Of a stretch of 64,000 nucleotides of DNA, positions 11,361 through 23,667 are shown piece by piece (positions within the stretch are counted from its first letter, which is position 1; every line of letters begins with the position of its first letter). The stretch spans positions 24,559,913 to 24,623,912 of the forward strand of contig CM068547.1 in assembly GCA_035048495.1 (NCBI GenBank), read 5' to 3'. The position numbers and the translations under genes are program-made. This stretch comes from Euptelea pleiosperma (taxonomy: Eukaryota > Streptophyta > Magnoliopsida > Ranunculales > Eupteleaceae). The notes under the pieces are model-generated. The model saw only the letters and a program-made list of their open reading frames with translations. It made no database searches and was not told where the DNA came from.

Positions 11361-14323
11361 CTTTATGATGTACTTTTTTCTATAAAATATTTTTTTTTTC
11401 ATTTTTTTGCTTGCTTCAACATTTGATTTAAATAAAGCTATTATACCTTATTGATGCGGACATCAAAGCGTCACATGGGTTCTACCAGTAAAAGACAAAA
11501 AAAAAAGATTTTGAAGACCTCACATGCATGTACATCATGAAGACTCCACATTGGAAAGATGCATGTGGGCTACACAGGGAGTTTTCGAAGAGTTATTATT
11601 TGTTTTCTAGGCTTATTTTGATGTTTTTTAGAGTTTTTGATGTCTTTGCAATTAGTCCAAACTTAGGAGACCCATTGTTATTTTGGTTAGTTGTTTTAAG
11701 TTTTGTTTTTTGTAGCCATTAGATTAGATGGATGGCTAAGATTAGATTAGGGTATTTTGACTTATTATATAAACTCCTTTAGTTGTAATTTTTAATTAAT
11801 GATGGAATATATTGAATCTTGCTATTGAGAATTCTTTTGGTGAAAATCCAAGCTTCCTTGGTGTGAATCGAAGCTAATTCGGTGCGAAGCCGAAGGTATC
11901 TTTCTATCCCTATCTCTTTTTCTTTCTTTTCTCCCTTATTCTCTTCTCTTTCCCCATCTTTATTTTCTTTTTGGACCAAGTTTGACCTAGAAAACCCAAC
12001 CGCATCTCTTCCATCTCTAAACCCAAACCATTGAGCGACACTATGAATAGTGCCGCATGAATAGTGTCACATGAATAGTGATGTGAATAGTAACTCCTCT
12101 ACACCAGTTCTTCCTACGGCACTCTAAACCCTCCCACAACCCCCAAACACTCGCAAATCCCTGCGGTAACCATAGAAATCCCTAACTCTTCTCAAACCCT
12201 AATTTTCCATGGTTTTCCTTTTTCTCCCGAAACTTGGCTAAAATCTGATACTTGTAAAAAAGCCCCGAAACTTGCTAGAAACCTTTCTGAACTTCAAATA
12301 GCTTATTACCTTTTTGGAAAAAGGAAGCCATTTCAGATTTGTTTCATCTCTTAATTGATTCCCTAAGCTTGTTGGAAGTTCCATCTTCCATTAGATCTTT
12401 GCCGTTAAAGCAACGGGCCTAATATCGTGGGATTGTGTGAAGGCCTTGGATTTTAATAAATTTATTTGCTTAATCTGATTATTTGCGTGTGATTAGCATG
12501 GAAATTTACTATTTCATTATTCTTAATAATTTTCTGTTAATCTCAGCCTTTAGTTTGAGGCCATCACAGTCGTCCTACATCACTTATCCTATATCGATAA
12601 TATATATTAAGAAAACAAATGAGTTTTTATTGATTGAATGCATGTTCATCCTCTTTCACTAATCTGATTAACTAAGGTAAGATAGCTTCATGTGAAATTT
12701 AAAATGTTCTTATCCATTTAGGCCCTATATGGTTGCCTTCAATAAGTTTAGAAACAATTCTTACCTATAAATGTTCATATAAGTTTTTTAGATCGACACT
12801 TTTTGGCATATAAATCCTTTTCTAGAAGACTTTTCTGTGGTCACTATACAGGACCTTAATGCAAATTTGCAAGTTGATTCTGGTTCCTAACCAGTTAGTC
12901 CAAAGTTGAAAGCGATCCTATTTATACATATTACTCCTAAAGCATCCCTACCCATAAGGGATGCTTTGACTATTATGTAATTCATGGACCAATAGAATAG
13001 AATTTCTTATCCATTGTACAACCTTACTTTCTTTTAGATGTTTTAGGCTTGAAAGTTGTATTCAGTTTGGTATCATAACCTAGTATTAAAATCTGAGCAT
13101 CGCATCTTACCACAGTGGTAAAAACTCACTTAACTCTTATTTTCTTTACGCTTATATTCTTAATGAAACCATACACATGAAAGTAAAAGCTCCGTTGGAA
13201 TCTCAAATATGCATGGTTGAATGATCTTTCTCTCTTTTATCTTTCCAAACAATGCAGTGCCCACTTTTGGACGCATTTCTGACACTAATTTTAATACGCA
13301 TTGTCACCTATTTGCCCCAACTTTGGCTCCTTTTCTCCCAATAATAAGTGGAATGCACTAGTCATTGTCTTCTTCCTTACGCATGGTATCACTTAGAGAT
13401 ACCTGTTCTTTTCTGGCACTTGGTTGAGAAAAGACTTGTCACATTCATGACCAGCACGGTATGATCAATTTTATCAAAGGCATACTTTAACACCTACACT
13501 ATATCACTTCTACACCAATAAGTAGAAAACAAAACCTGCATTTATGATATGGGAAAAATCCAGCTACTGTGATGGCTAAAAATCTAGCACAAAGAAAGCT
13601 GGGCTTTAGTATTCTTGCTGGTTGCGGATTTGGAGTGCTGATGCTTCACGAAGGTTCCCATATCTTTATAACCTTCCTGCAGAAACTCCATTTCTCTTCT
13701 CATCTGGGTTCCATTGTAGATTTTGGTTTCTGCGGGGTGTATTTCTTTAGTTGTTTCCTGCAGTTACTACCAATAATACTATCAGGTTCCCACTATGCTC
13801 ATGGCACTGTCGGGAGAATATTAATCTCTTGCGTCCCACCTAGGATGCCCTACCTCAAAAGTCAAAAATCAACCTGATTGGATGATTTTTGGGACCATAA
13901 CGTATGTCTTTGTACCTATCCAAAAGAAACCAATTGATTGGGGGTCAGGGTCACCTGATGGGATTGCTTTTGGGCTACAAAATCTCATTGGCAGGATCAA
14001 TCGGGTAGAAAGACTGTTAGAAAGAAATTTTAAGTTGTTAAAAAAAAAAAAAATTAAGTTTGAATGATGAAATGGAGAAAATCTTGTGAGAACTGGGGCT
14101 GATATTTCTTTACTTTGTTGGGGTTTCTGTGTTGCGTAATTTATGTTGATCCTCATTTATCTTTGATGTTAAAGAGGATGGGAACTGATTTGCGTTAAAT
14201 GCATATTATTACAGGTATTCACCGAACATCAAAGAGATAAAGGTACTTAGCCACAGGAAGGTTAGGAGGGCAAGATTGTACTACTTGAGGAACAAGCTTC
14301 CCAGACTCTCCACCTTCAAGTGA
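9750..14323 (+). CDS. RPL19: Plastid 50S ribosomal protein L19 (bL19c), nuclear-encoded
   Basis: Four exons join in frame: 9750-10115, 10208-10294, 10382-10515 and 14215-14323 (TGA), giving 231 residues. The first about 70 residues are Ser/Thr/Arg-rich and low in acidic residues, as in a chloroplast transit peptide. They end near VVRAES. A Glu/Pro/Ala-rich acidic linker follows (about residues 75-110). The bL19 domain runs from about residue 117 to the end: [46 protein letters not shown] and [21 protein letters not shown] are typical of the family. The protein sits at the subunit interface of the large ribosomal subunit and is expected in the chloroplast stroma. All introns have GT/AG borders. 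The third intron is 3.7 kb and repeat-rich, while the first two are under 100 bp. No frame-breaking change is visible, so the gene looks functional. Confidence 0.93.
10516..14214 (+). other. Large intron 3 of the plastid L19 gene
   Basis: This 3.7-kb intron contains a (TA)n microsatellite (about 11310-11355). A CTAG plus GCGGGCCCGTGC motif stands just before it (11295-11310) and resembles a Helitron terminus. The rest is AT-rich unique sequence. Open frames inside (for example at 13569-13877) lack any recognised motif and are probably chance. Confidence 0.6.
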
Positions 14324-15479
14324 AAATCTACAATGTTTGTTTGTCAGTTACTTCTCCCCTGCAATCTTGTCATGTAGAAAAGGAATGGGAGCTGCTTATT
14401 TGTTTTACTTTCTAAAGTTTATGAGAACTGTAATTCTGTCCCAGCCATCAAATCAATATTGTTTTTGGAGTAAATTTAATCAGCATTTTTCTCTTGGAGT
14501 GAATTAGTGTTGAATCTGTAATCTTCATGTATTAGAAATGAAAAATGATTGTTTATATACGTGTTATCAGGGCATGTGTAATACATGCCGAGGATGGTAC
14601 CCCATCTCTTAATCACATTGAATTACTGCACATTGCCTGAGCAGTGTACTTTAACGACAAGTGTAGAGTTGCACAACATGCTGACGATAACATCAATCAG
14701 ATTCTCTATTTAGATCTTACAATGAAATGGTTTAAAAGGGACCGTTATAACGGCTTAACCATAGTGAATGCTCGAATTATTCGCAAACCATATGAATTAT
14801 GCAAAAAACAAACAAACTGAACAATGTCCTGTTCAAAGGTTTGGAAAAATTCGCGAATTTTTGAACATGGTTGAATAAATCTCGAATAATTCAAGAACTA
14901 TTCTAATTATCCCTGGATCATTCAATTTTGAACATGAAAAAATCATTTATGAGAAACAATTGGAGCTTTTTGCCGATATAATAGCTTTTACAACAGAAAT
15001 ACCATTTTTAGGATGCATTTCAAATTATTACCCGAAACAAGTGTTTTCACTGTTTCTCACAAATTTTTACCCCTTTTCCCAGAAGACCACTCGTCAGAGC
15101 ACACACACAGTTACTGAAAAAACAAAATGAAAGAGAATCTTTCATGCCTGCACCATTTCTCTCTCGCTTAGCCCGTCTCTTCATCCTCCATTCTCATCTC
15201 CCTCTCTCTCTCTGAATCCCCTCTCCCTCTCATCTTCATCTCCCTCTCTCTACCCACCCTCTCCCCTATGGCCAACTTCTCTCTGTGATGCTCACACCAC
15301 GGATGAGTCCTGCCACTCTAACTTTGCTGCAAGGTAAGATTTCTCTCCCTTGAACACTCTCATTTGATAGTAATTTATGGGAGTTGCAGGTTTCTGTAGC
15401 ACTTGGTGGCCGTTGTAGCAGGTTCAAGACCTATTCAACAATACAAAGGACTTTGGAAGTATTGGGGATTTGTTAGGGA
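14324..15479. other. L19 3' region and intergenic DNA
   Basis: The first about 250 bases probably hold the 3' UTR of L19; I see no decisive polyadenylation signal. The rest is AT-rich, with CT-rich stretches at 15170-15265. No gene is recognised. Confidence 0.4.
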
Positions 15480-15488
15480 TTTGTTATA

Positions 15489-16069
15489 GGGTAGCTCTAC
15501 GGGCACCCACGTCTTTCGGCTGGGCACCCCACTTGGACCCAAATGCCCCTCCTTCAGCTGGGCACCCACACTAAAAAAAAAAAAAAAAAAGAAAATAGAG
15601 AAGGAGAAGAAGAAGAAGAAGAGGAGGAGGACACCATCGCCGTAGGTACATCTGTCTCTCTCTCTCTCTCTCTCTCCCTCTACCCTCATGGCCGTGGGTA
15701 CCATGGTGACCACGGCTGGCTTGGCTGTGGGTGCAATGGTGGCCACGGTAGTTCCTAGCCGTGGAGGCAAAAAAAAAAATTTGTGGGAGGGGGTGCTCCA
15801 AACCACCACTCTACCATCACCACCACCTCCGGCGAGAGAGAGAGAGAGAGACGTACCTACGGCGATGGCGTCCTCCTCTTCTTCTTCTTCTTCTTCTTCT
15901 TTCTTCTTCTTCCTCTTCTTCTTCTTCCTCCTCTTCTTCTTCTTCTTCTTCTTCTTCTTCTCTGTTTTTTTTTTTTTTTTTTTTCAGTGTGGGTGCCCAG
16001 CTGAAGGAGGGGCATTTGGGTCCAAGTGGGGTGCCCAGCCGAAAGATGTGGGCGCCCGTAGAGCTACCC
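15489..16069. mobile_element. Mutator-type foldback MITE with perfect 9-bp target duplication
   Basis: The ends are inverted copies starting GGGTAGCTCTACGGGC. The inverted arms extend about 85 bp with few mismatches and then continue into complementary simple repeats, (GAA)n-rich on the left and (TTC)n-rich on the right. The element is flanked by identical TTTGTTATA at 15480-15488 and 16070-16078. A 9-bp duplication and long inverted repeats starting with GGG are typical of Mutator-like elements. It has no transposase. Long low-complexity open frames across it are artefacts of the microsatellites. Confidence 0.85.
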
Positions 16070-16078
16070 TTTGTTATA

Positions 16079-17722
16079 ACCTTTCTCTTAAAGGCTTGGC
16101 TGAACGACCAGAAGTTCTCTTTTATTATTCCACTTTTAGTAATGCCACCGTTTATTGGTTCTTAACTGGGCAAAAATGATTGTTGTATCGGCAACCTACG
16201 AAGAAAACTCGTTATTTTAATGGTTGTCATGCAGGCCTTGAGAACTTGGGATCCAGTTTGAACGTTCTGGACCATTGAAGGATCTGTACCTTCCCAATAA
16301 TTACTACTCTGGGTATGTTGTATTACTGTTGCATGTATGCCATTCATCCATTGTAATTAGATTTACTATGTTCATTTGACACGGTTAGTGATTTCCGTTT
16401 GTAAAACGTCAATAGCGAGTCATCTGATTAAACAAGTTCAGCATTTTTTTACTAAAATGCGTGCTTACCAAGTCATCCATACACCGAGTAGTGCATTACC
16501 AGGTGTTTGTGGTCCCTTCCCTCCACTTTTACGTCCTACTTGATGGGATAATTTCCTCCACACCGACTCATTTGTGTGACCCTTTTCACATTCAAACGTG
16601 TTTGCTGTGACAGAGAGAACGATAACGTTGGACATAAATGAGCAGATTTATGGTGGTGCCCTGCCATAGAGAATGATAATGTTGGACATTTAGGATTCTC
16701 TGATTGGTATGATTCTGTATAGTGGGTCATGATGTTTAAGTTTATCATAATCAGGTAACTTTTCAATCTTAGGCACAACATGACATCCTTTTAAGAGTAG
16801 TTGGGTTTATCCAAATCTTTCTCAAACACATTCTGTTGAAGCAGCAGACTTAAGAGTATGATAACTGGCAGCATCATATGTTTTCCTCACTAATGTCTCT
16901 CTTGACAACTAAGAAATTCCTCTCAAACAAAACTGAACCTCTTTGAAGTCTAATGGAATGAAAGAAGCCAGCTTTTACAAATTCACTCGAGTGTAAAACT
17001 ATTCGAGCTCAATCAAAATCATTTGTCTCTGATTCATAATTCATTTCGTTTCTAATTCATAGTAAAGTATTTGGAGATTTGCTCATTTGTGGTTCAAATG
17101 CGTGTGTGTTCCAGATTTTGTGAGAGTGGAATGGTTTGAGTTTGAAATTTTGAAATTTATGAATTTTTGTCAGTGAATAAGCAAAATCTGTGGATGGAGT
17201 TCATTGGGAGGTTTTGCCATTTTCTTTCAGTTAAAAGTGTCCAACTTTCCTATTGTGAAAAGCTCAGATCTCTGGAAAAGAGGGGATTCTCTTTAGTTTA
17301 GTATGAAACACAGATTTCTTTTACTCTGATTAGCGGATTATAAACACCACATTATTGGACGGATCGGATATTGTCAACATACATTGGGTGACACTTAATG
17401 AACACTTACCCATATTGTATATGCAGCCCCATCAATCAAGATTCAAGACTACTCGATCAGTGGAGCCAGTTCTCATATGAGAGATAAAAAAAACCAGACT
17501 AACAGACAGTATTTACTTTACATCATATGGAGATGGAAGGTAGGATTCGCTAAGGATTGGTTTTCATCTCCCAACATGGGAAATGAAGTGCTTAAATCAT
17601 GTGAAGGTGGCATGTCATCGCTTCAAGTTCCTTTATAACAAAAATAAATCTTTGCCTCAAAAGAAAAAAAAGCTAAGCTGTGTTGTTCTTGTCAAATTTT
17701 TTGGGGTTAGGAGGACTAGTCC
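16079..17722. other. Intergenic stretch with no recognised gene
   Basis: AT-rich sequence without coherent exons or clear repeats. I see nothing in it that supports a feature. Confidence 0.4.
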
Positions 17723-18138
17723 ATGGCTTTAACTTCATCTTGTCAATTCCTTGCTTATATCTGTTACAATCTAGCTGGTGGGATATCTCGGCGTTTATCT
17801 GGTTTTAGGCCTTATTTTTGTTACTATACATTCAATTATTGTTTGAACAATAATAAAAATAAAACCTTAGCTGCAGCAGCCATTAGAAGAGACTGTTACA
17901 TCTTTCTGGGAGAATCCTTAAATAGATCATTAGTTTGTAGTCACTTAGGTTTCATAGCCTCACATATGGCGTGTATAACTTTTACAGATTTGTTATTTTA
18001 TATGCATTGTATATGGCAATGATACATGATGGGGAACGACGAAAGAAGATTCCAGCATTTATTATAGTGGTTGCAGCGACTACAACAATAGCGGGAGTGG
18101 CTCGTTTATTGATAGGCTTACCAAGAGAGCCACATTAG
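17723..18138 (+). pseudogene. Unrecognised reading frame split by a frameshift
   Basis: A 99-codon frame from 17723 to 18022 encodes a hydrophobic, Cys-rich polypeptide. An overlapping frame shifted by two bases (about 17941-18138) encodes a short peptide ending with MIHDGERRKKIPAFII, a hydrophobic stretch and a terminal LLIGLPREPH before a TAG stop. The second piece looks like a membrane-type tail following a charged patch. I do not recognise the family. The two frames could be one gene broken by an indel near 17950-18010, two exons with a missed intron, or chance. Nothing nearby helps assign a job. Confidence 0.3.
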
Positions 18139-18227
18139 TAGAATCGCAGAAAGAGAAGTATATTGAGTCAATTATATATGATGACAATTTGCATCGTAGC
18201 AAATTGAGAACGGGGATGCATGCTTCC

Positions 18228-18308
18228 ACTGGCTGTGTTCTTTGCTCAAGGAGAAAGGTTTATCATGCATCCCCTGGCTGTGTTCTTTGCTCAAGGAGAA
18301 AGGTTTAT
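18228..18308. repeat. Tandem duplication of about 45 bp
   Basis: The block 'ctggctgtgttctttgctc' plus 'aaggagaaaggttta' occurs twice, at 18230-18263 and 18275-18308, with a short spacer. It is nearly identical, so the duplication is recent. Confidence 0.8.
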
Positions 18309-20012
18309 TACATGATACGAAGAACATTAAGGTGGAGGAATGAGTAATGAGGTATTTACAATTGATTAGTCATAATGTAAGGCACAAGGTGCTTGAAGGT
18401 CGGTTTCACCAATCTCGAGAAACAATTAGTCGCCAATTCCATGAAACTCTAGTGGGTATAGTTGGTTTGTATCAGTGTTTAGTGGTGGATCATGCAAAGA
18501 TCAATCACCGATCAACCCCACTAGAAACTAGCAATGACCCTTGATTCGCCCCTTATTTTAAGGTAAACACATGACTAACATAGATCTATTACATTTACAT
18601 TGCTTGGTTCAGATGCATATTAGACCACTTACCGTATGGATGGTTGTCCCATCTCGGTGTGGACTCATCACCTCCAAATCTTTTGCACCCCACTTTTTGT
18701 CACTTGCTTCCGTAACCAAAGATCTCTAAAGCCTGTGTACTTGACAAGTACGTACCCATGACAACCTTGACAAGATTAATATTAAATAAGCTTAAATTTT
18801 AAATATATAAAACATGGTTTGTCATGGGTACCTGTGCAAGTATATATGCTTTAGTGATTGAGACGGGTCACTTGCTTTATTGCCCAAAATTAATGGACTT
18901 AAATGTTTGGGGTCAACAACATGAATCCTATTTCCCTATCACAGTGTGGACCTACAAAGCAAAGATCCCCCTGATTGGTGATTTCCTCCCGTTGATTTGG
19001 GTCTTTAGATGCAACAGGTGGTCTAGGTTGAATTTAGTACTGAGAACACTTAAGAAACAATTTCTTGTGGATTTAAATGTTGTTGCTACAAATTGTTCAC
19101 GGCACTACTTGTTGGTAGAAATTGTGCTGAGAATACTACCGGTCGATAGAAGTTGTGTTGAAAACACATAATACACTACTTGTGCCGAGAACACTATACA
19201 TAGATAGAAATTAAGCCGAGGACATAATAATTGAGCCAAATACATTTTTAGCTAATATAAAGGCAAACTTTTAGCTGAGCTCTATGTTAAGGAAAAAAGA
19301 ATGGATCAAGGTAAGAGATAAAGGACCCAAGCAAATAATGGACCTTGGACGTGATTTTTGAAATCAACGATCATGCGCTGATGATCGTGCCCCCACATAT
19401 ATCAATGGTTACTTTTTTAAAACCATGGGTATATGTGGAGCGCGATCATTGGAGACATGATGGCTGCTTCAAAAATTCCGTCGCTTCAAAAATTTTCTCA
19501 TTCTATTGGAAATTCAAATAACTCAACCAATCATAATTCAACTCTAACAAGAATTCTTTACATTGCTTCATAAAAATGACAAGAAAAAAAAAATGGAAAA
19601 CTAAATTACTACAATATTGGTAGTTATTGTCCTCAAGGTCTGAAACCCCTTAGCATGGCTAGAGCTCAGTGATTCATCATGCCACTCTCTGTCTGTTGAT
19701 CAATGCGGATAACAATCAAGAACACAACCATTTATAGATCAATGCTTGACCTCCTGCATTTTTAGATGTTAATGCAAGCAGCTGCAACTTGAACCATCCA
19801 AGTCATTTTCTTTAATTTTGGGACAAAGTTTGAGAGTGGATCAAGCAACACATGTCTCACAAATGAACAACATAGACTTGTAACTGCAGTTAGGAACAAA
19901 TCCATCCATTAATATAGACTAGGAGAAACATTTAAAGATTAGAAATCTGAGGAAAACCCACAAGGCTTTGACATCACCCATCAAGGAATCTGCGCCTTCC
20001 AATATTTACATA
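18309..20012. other. Intergenic stretch with foldback-family fragments
   Basis: Partial pieces of the foldback G-box family occur at about 18620-18665 ('gaccacttaccgtatggatgg') and near 18945-18995 ('gtggacctacaaagcaaagat', 'cccctgattggtgatttc'). A short inverted repeat lies at 19370-19470. No gene is recognised. Confidence 0.4.
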
Positions 20013-20180
20013 CTAGTGGGTGGCCCGTGCCATCGGCACTCCTTGACAAATAATTTGCCAAAATCAGGTGAGTGGCTGAGATTCACCGTCCATTTGGGGA
20101 TTAGATCTCGACCCTTCTTTGTTGATGCCTATAAGAAGAGGTATAAGTGGGGAGACAACCACTGTGTTTTGTTATATAGA
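20013..20180 (-). mobile_element. Helitron-like non-autonomous module, second locus
   Basis: Copy of the module at 3941-4110 with the same size and the same ends. CTAG at 20013 is followed by a GTGCC/GGCAC mini-hairpin, and the other end is 'ttttgttatataga'. Read on the minus strand it starts TC and ends CTAG. The absence of a T on one flank keeps the assignment tentative. Confidence 0.45.
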
Positions 20181-20561
20181 ATATAGTAAATGGCCCATGC
20201 CCACGACACTCCCCAAAAAATGCATTTGCAAAAATTGGGTGCCTTCGATACTAAACAGTATAACAGATTGGGGGCGTTACCGTTATTTCCGTTTAACAGA
20301 TTGTAACGCACATGGGCAAAAAAATGGAAAATAATGGAAAGGAACGAAAATAACGGTGCTAAAATTAAATTTTTGATTTTTAAATATTCACTAAAATTTA
20401 TAACAGAAAATAACTGAAAAATAACATAAATAACTGATGTTTTTAACAATTTTTTTTTCAAAAAATAACGGTCGTTATTTTTGGGGAAGTTGATAAGACA
20501 ATTTATCCCATGAAAAAGATGAGATAAATGATAAGACAATTTCTTTGTTTTGTTATATAGA
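20181..20561 (-). repeat. Second Helitron-like module joined to the first
   Basis: It starts 'atatagtaaatggcccatgccc' and ends with another 'ttttgttatatag' at about 20548-20560. It contains the same 'taacgg' palindromic inner part as 4111-4300, so the two-module order is shared by two loci. Confidence 0.45.
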
Positions 20562-20616
20562 TGTTTCAGAGAAAAGAGAGAAGTTGTATTTTTAATTTTT
20601 TTTTTTTCGTTTTCTT

Positions 20617-21342
20617 TTGTTTAAGGTAGGAGGGAACGATTGCAGCTATAAAATTAGAATCACTAAAATCTTCTCATTTGGTGATTCCTCAATCTTCATG
20701 AGAATCACGAAAATCTTCCCATTTAGTTATTCCTCAATCCTCAAATGGATAACTACAAATCTTTTAGAAAGTCAAACCTTATCTTTCTCTTTCTGTATTA
20801 ACTTTCAAGCTGTACAAAGATATATTAAAAAATATTCTTCTTTAGTGATATAAATAAACCAAATCCCACCAACAAAAGTGGTGTGAGATTTAAAATCAAA
20901 TCTTTCTCAAAATCTCTTATGGTATTAGAGCACCAAAGAGACTCACGTCTAGCCTCAACGATGACAACATTTTCTTCATCTTCCTCATTTGTGCCCAATG
21001 CCTTCTCTAATGCAGATTGGGCTGGGTGCCCTAATGATTGTCGATCCACAAGCAGTTATTGTGTCTATTTTTGCCTAATTTGATTTCATAGAGTTCTCAT
21101 AAACAAAAGACCGTTTCTCGCTCCAGCACAGAGTCTGAGTATCGTGGTTGGGCAATAACCATGGCTAACATTAATTGGATTCAATCACTTTTCCAAGAGC
21201 TTGGTATCCATCGTTCAACTCCCCTGATACTATGGTACAATAATTAGGGTGCAACCTATCTTACAATTAATCTCATATTTCATTCCCACACCAAACACAT
21301 TGAGATAGACTATCACTTTTTTCAAAAGCAAGGGGGCACAAC
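20617..21342 (+). mobile_element. Internally deleted Ty1/copia retrotransposon fragment
   Basis: The left part is probable LTR sequence that ends just before a copia-type primer-binding site, TGGTATTAGAGC (20920-20931). A gag-like start (ATGACAACATTTTC, about 20959) follows at once. Within about 40 bases the sequence jumps to the RNase H region of copia polyproteins: DADWAGCP-like and STSSYCVYF-like motifs near 21008-21070, then a WIQSLFQELGI-type block at 21175-21210 and TKHIEIDYHF at 21293-21322. Gag, protease, integrase and most of reverse transcriptase are therefore deleted. Several in-frame stops show it is dead. The right end is cut by the LTR insertion that follows. Confidence 0.7.
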
Positions 21343-22936
21343 TGAAATTCCCTTTTAATTACCACGATATGGCCTAGAGGGGGGTGAATAGGACAATTTA
21401 TAATTTCTTTGTGGATTATATATAGATTTAAATTTAATGATCACACAAGGCGGAAAAGGATTAAACAATCAAAATACTAATCATCCACAGAACATAGATA
21501 TGGGTAAATCTGAGAAAAAATATGCAAACATTCATAATCACACGAGACACAAATTTATAATGGTTTAACAACTCCGCACCTACGTCCACTTTTCAATACT
21601 CAATACGAGTAATATTATATTATTTTAATAATGGATTACAACATAGCCAATTAAAATAAATAATCAAACAACTAAGATAATACTTAGTCTTAATTTAACG
21701 AGAATCGCTTCTTGCTCATCTAGAGAGTCAGCCTATGCCAATAGTCTTTTAGAGAAGCACTATTCTCACGTATCTACAATCTTCAACTCAATTTATACGA
21801 GAATCATTTCTCGCTCACCTAGAGAGTTAGACTAGGCCTGTAGTATTCTAGAGAAACCGATTTCTCAAAGATTCCACCATCCCCAACTCAATTCAATGAG
21901 TAAATACTCATTCACCAATCTCAAATATCTAGGTTTAATAAATTTAAATTCAATCTAAAAGGTTTGTTCATAAAGACACTTACCTTTTGATGAATTCAAT
22001 AAAATGGAGAATCTTTAGATAAGAATTAGTCACAGAGACACTCTGTCAAGATAATCCTCTTCTAGAAAGAAGATGATTGCGGGAATCAACACACTTTTTA
22101 ATCTCTTAAACAATTAGAGTTTCCACAAAATATGTACTAGATTTGCTCAGGTGAAGCACTCTCAAATTCCAAATCTCTAGACTTAAGTAATGTTAATCAA
22201 AGAATGAGAATCAAAGAGATAGCTTGATTGATATTCTCTTCATTGATGGTTTAGACTCTATTATATCATGCTATACCTAAACAAGATAAACGGATCTAAA
22301 AGAGCCGTTTGAATGACTTAAGTGCACCAAAATTCGTGCAAGAGATAAAGTCAAAATGAGATTGAAATAGGTGGGGTCGACTGCACATATTGATCGGTTG
22401 ACCGCACTCCGGTCGGCTGCACAATATGGTCTGTCGGTCGCTCAAGTCAAAACAAGAATTCTATTACTGTCAGGTTCAGTCGACCACACCTTTTGACCGG
22501 TCGACCGGTTAGAGTCAGAAGACTCTAGTCGACCGCTCTACTGAGCCCTTCACCAATTACGCCAAATTTCACAGAAACCATCTTATATGTAAAGGATAGT
22601 CCTCCAAACAATAAGTATATGTTCAAGGAACATCTAGGGTCAAGTAGATCCGTTGGCTATGCGCGATGTACACTTAGATGTACGCAAGAAACAACAACAC
22701 GAGATTCTAATAGCTGAAAATTCGTTGAGTGAGAACGTATGTTGAATATGTGTTTCAAATATTTGCTTTGAACTTGACACTATCTTCAGTTGAGCTTAAA
22801 AACTTGGATTGATTTTCTTCGACCTTTATTCTTCTTCGATTTGTTGATGAAGTCCGCTTGATCTTTGACACTTCAGTCTTTAGAAAACTTCTAATTAACG
22901 ATAATTTACAAAAGAACTAAAAGTTCCTAGAATTGA
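21343..22936 (-). mobile_element. Copia/Sirevirus-like LTR in reverse orientation
   Basis: Read on the minus strand, the sequence ends with 'ctattcacccccctctagg' and then ...AATTTCA at 21343, the same style of end as the LTR at 25224-26733. At its other end a purine-rich tract precedes about 22936, which I take as the LTR start. Inside lies an array of palindromic GTCGAC/GGTCGACC motifs (22370-22540). The exact outer end and target duplication are not certain. To the right, decayed internal element sequence continues to about 23400. Confidence 0.5.
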
Positions 22937-23660
22937 CAACTGAGACTTTTCAATCTCTCTTTTTGTCAATATCAAGACAAAACAAATAACTACCAAATTA
23001 TATTATCATTTTTGTCCAATAAAAAATAGATAAGCAAAGCTCCCCCTAAGTACAAAACCCTCATAGCAATAAATGATATAGAAGAATCAAAAGAAAATGG
23101 AGCAATACAGTATCTCACGATTTGTACCAAAATTCATGTGACAACCTGTTACTACAAAATAATCAACTTGACAAAATAATCTTTGATAAAAATTTCTCAT
23201 TAGTACATTAGTCCAATAATATAAAAAATGTCTTCTCAGTACATTAGTCCAATAAAACCAAAAGATAGTAAGAATCACAGATTTTATAAATTTTGTGGCA
23301 AGTAGATCAACAAAAATAACAAGTCTATAAAATTCAACAAATCTTTCTAATATACCACATACTAAAGATATAATTGACTTCTCCTCCTTTTTGTCATACA
23401 TTGACAAAGAGAAGAATCTAAAACATGATATGATAAAAAATATTAACAATAAAGAAATATATCATTATCATAAATCCACCACAAATATATCAAACAAAAT
23501 ACCATCCAAATATATATATATAAGTGTTGACCATCAAAACCAACATGTCCAAATATTCAAGGTCACAAGTGCTGACCATCACAAAATATCAAAGTATCGA
23601 GGTATCAAATAGTATAGACCAATAGTATCAAATAATACATCCCAAATAATAGAGTTTTTA
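22937..23660 (-). mobile_element. Decayed internal region of the reverse LTR element
   Basis: AT-rich sequence. Read on the minus strand it has 'gacaaaaagga(g)gag' and 'gtacttaggggga' purine tracts of the kind found between the polyprotein and the 3' LTR of copia elements. Small direct repeats occur ('cagtacattagtccaata' at about 23198-23255). No intact domain is left. Confidence 0.35.
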
Positions 23661-23667
23661 TGTCAAT

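Noticed and set aside
13569..13877. 102-codon open frame in L19 intron 3
   Set aside because: It is within an intron, contains no known motif and has no exon partners. Probably chance.
15435..16179. Several long open frames with poly-Ser, poly-Leu, poly-Phe or poly-Glu
   Set aside because: They are translations of (TTC)n/(GAA)n and (CT)n arms of the MITE at 15489-16069 in every frame.
22370..22540. GTCGAC array as a possible CRISPR-like repeat
   Set aside because: Spacing is irregular, the units are palindromic and it lies in an LTR of a plant element; no CRISPR is expected or seen.
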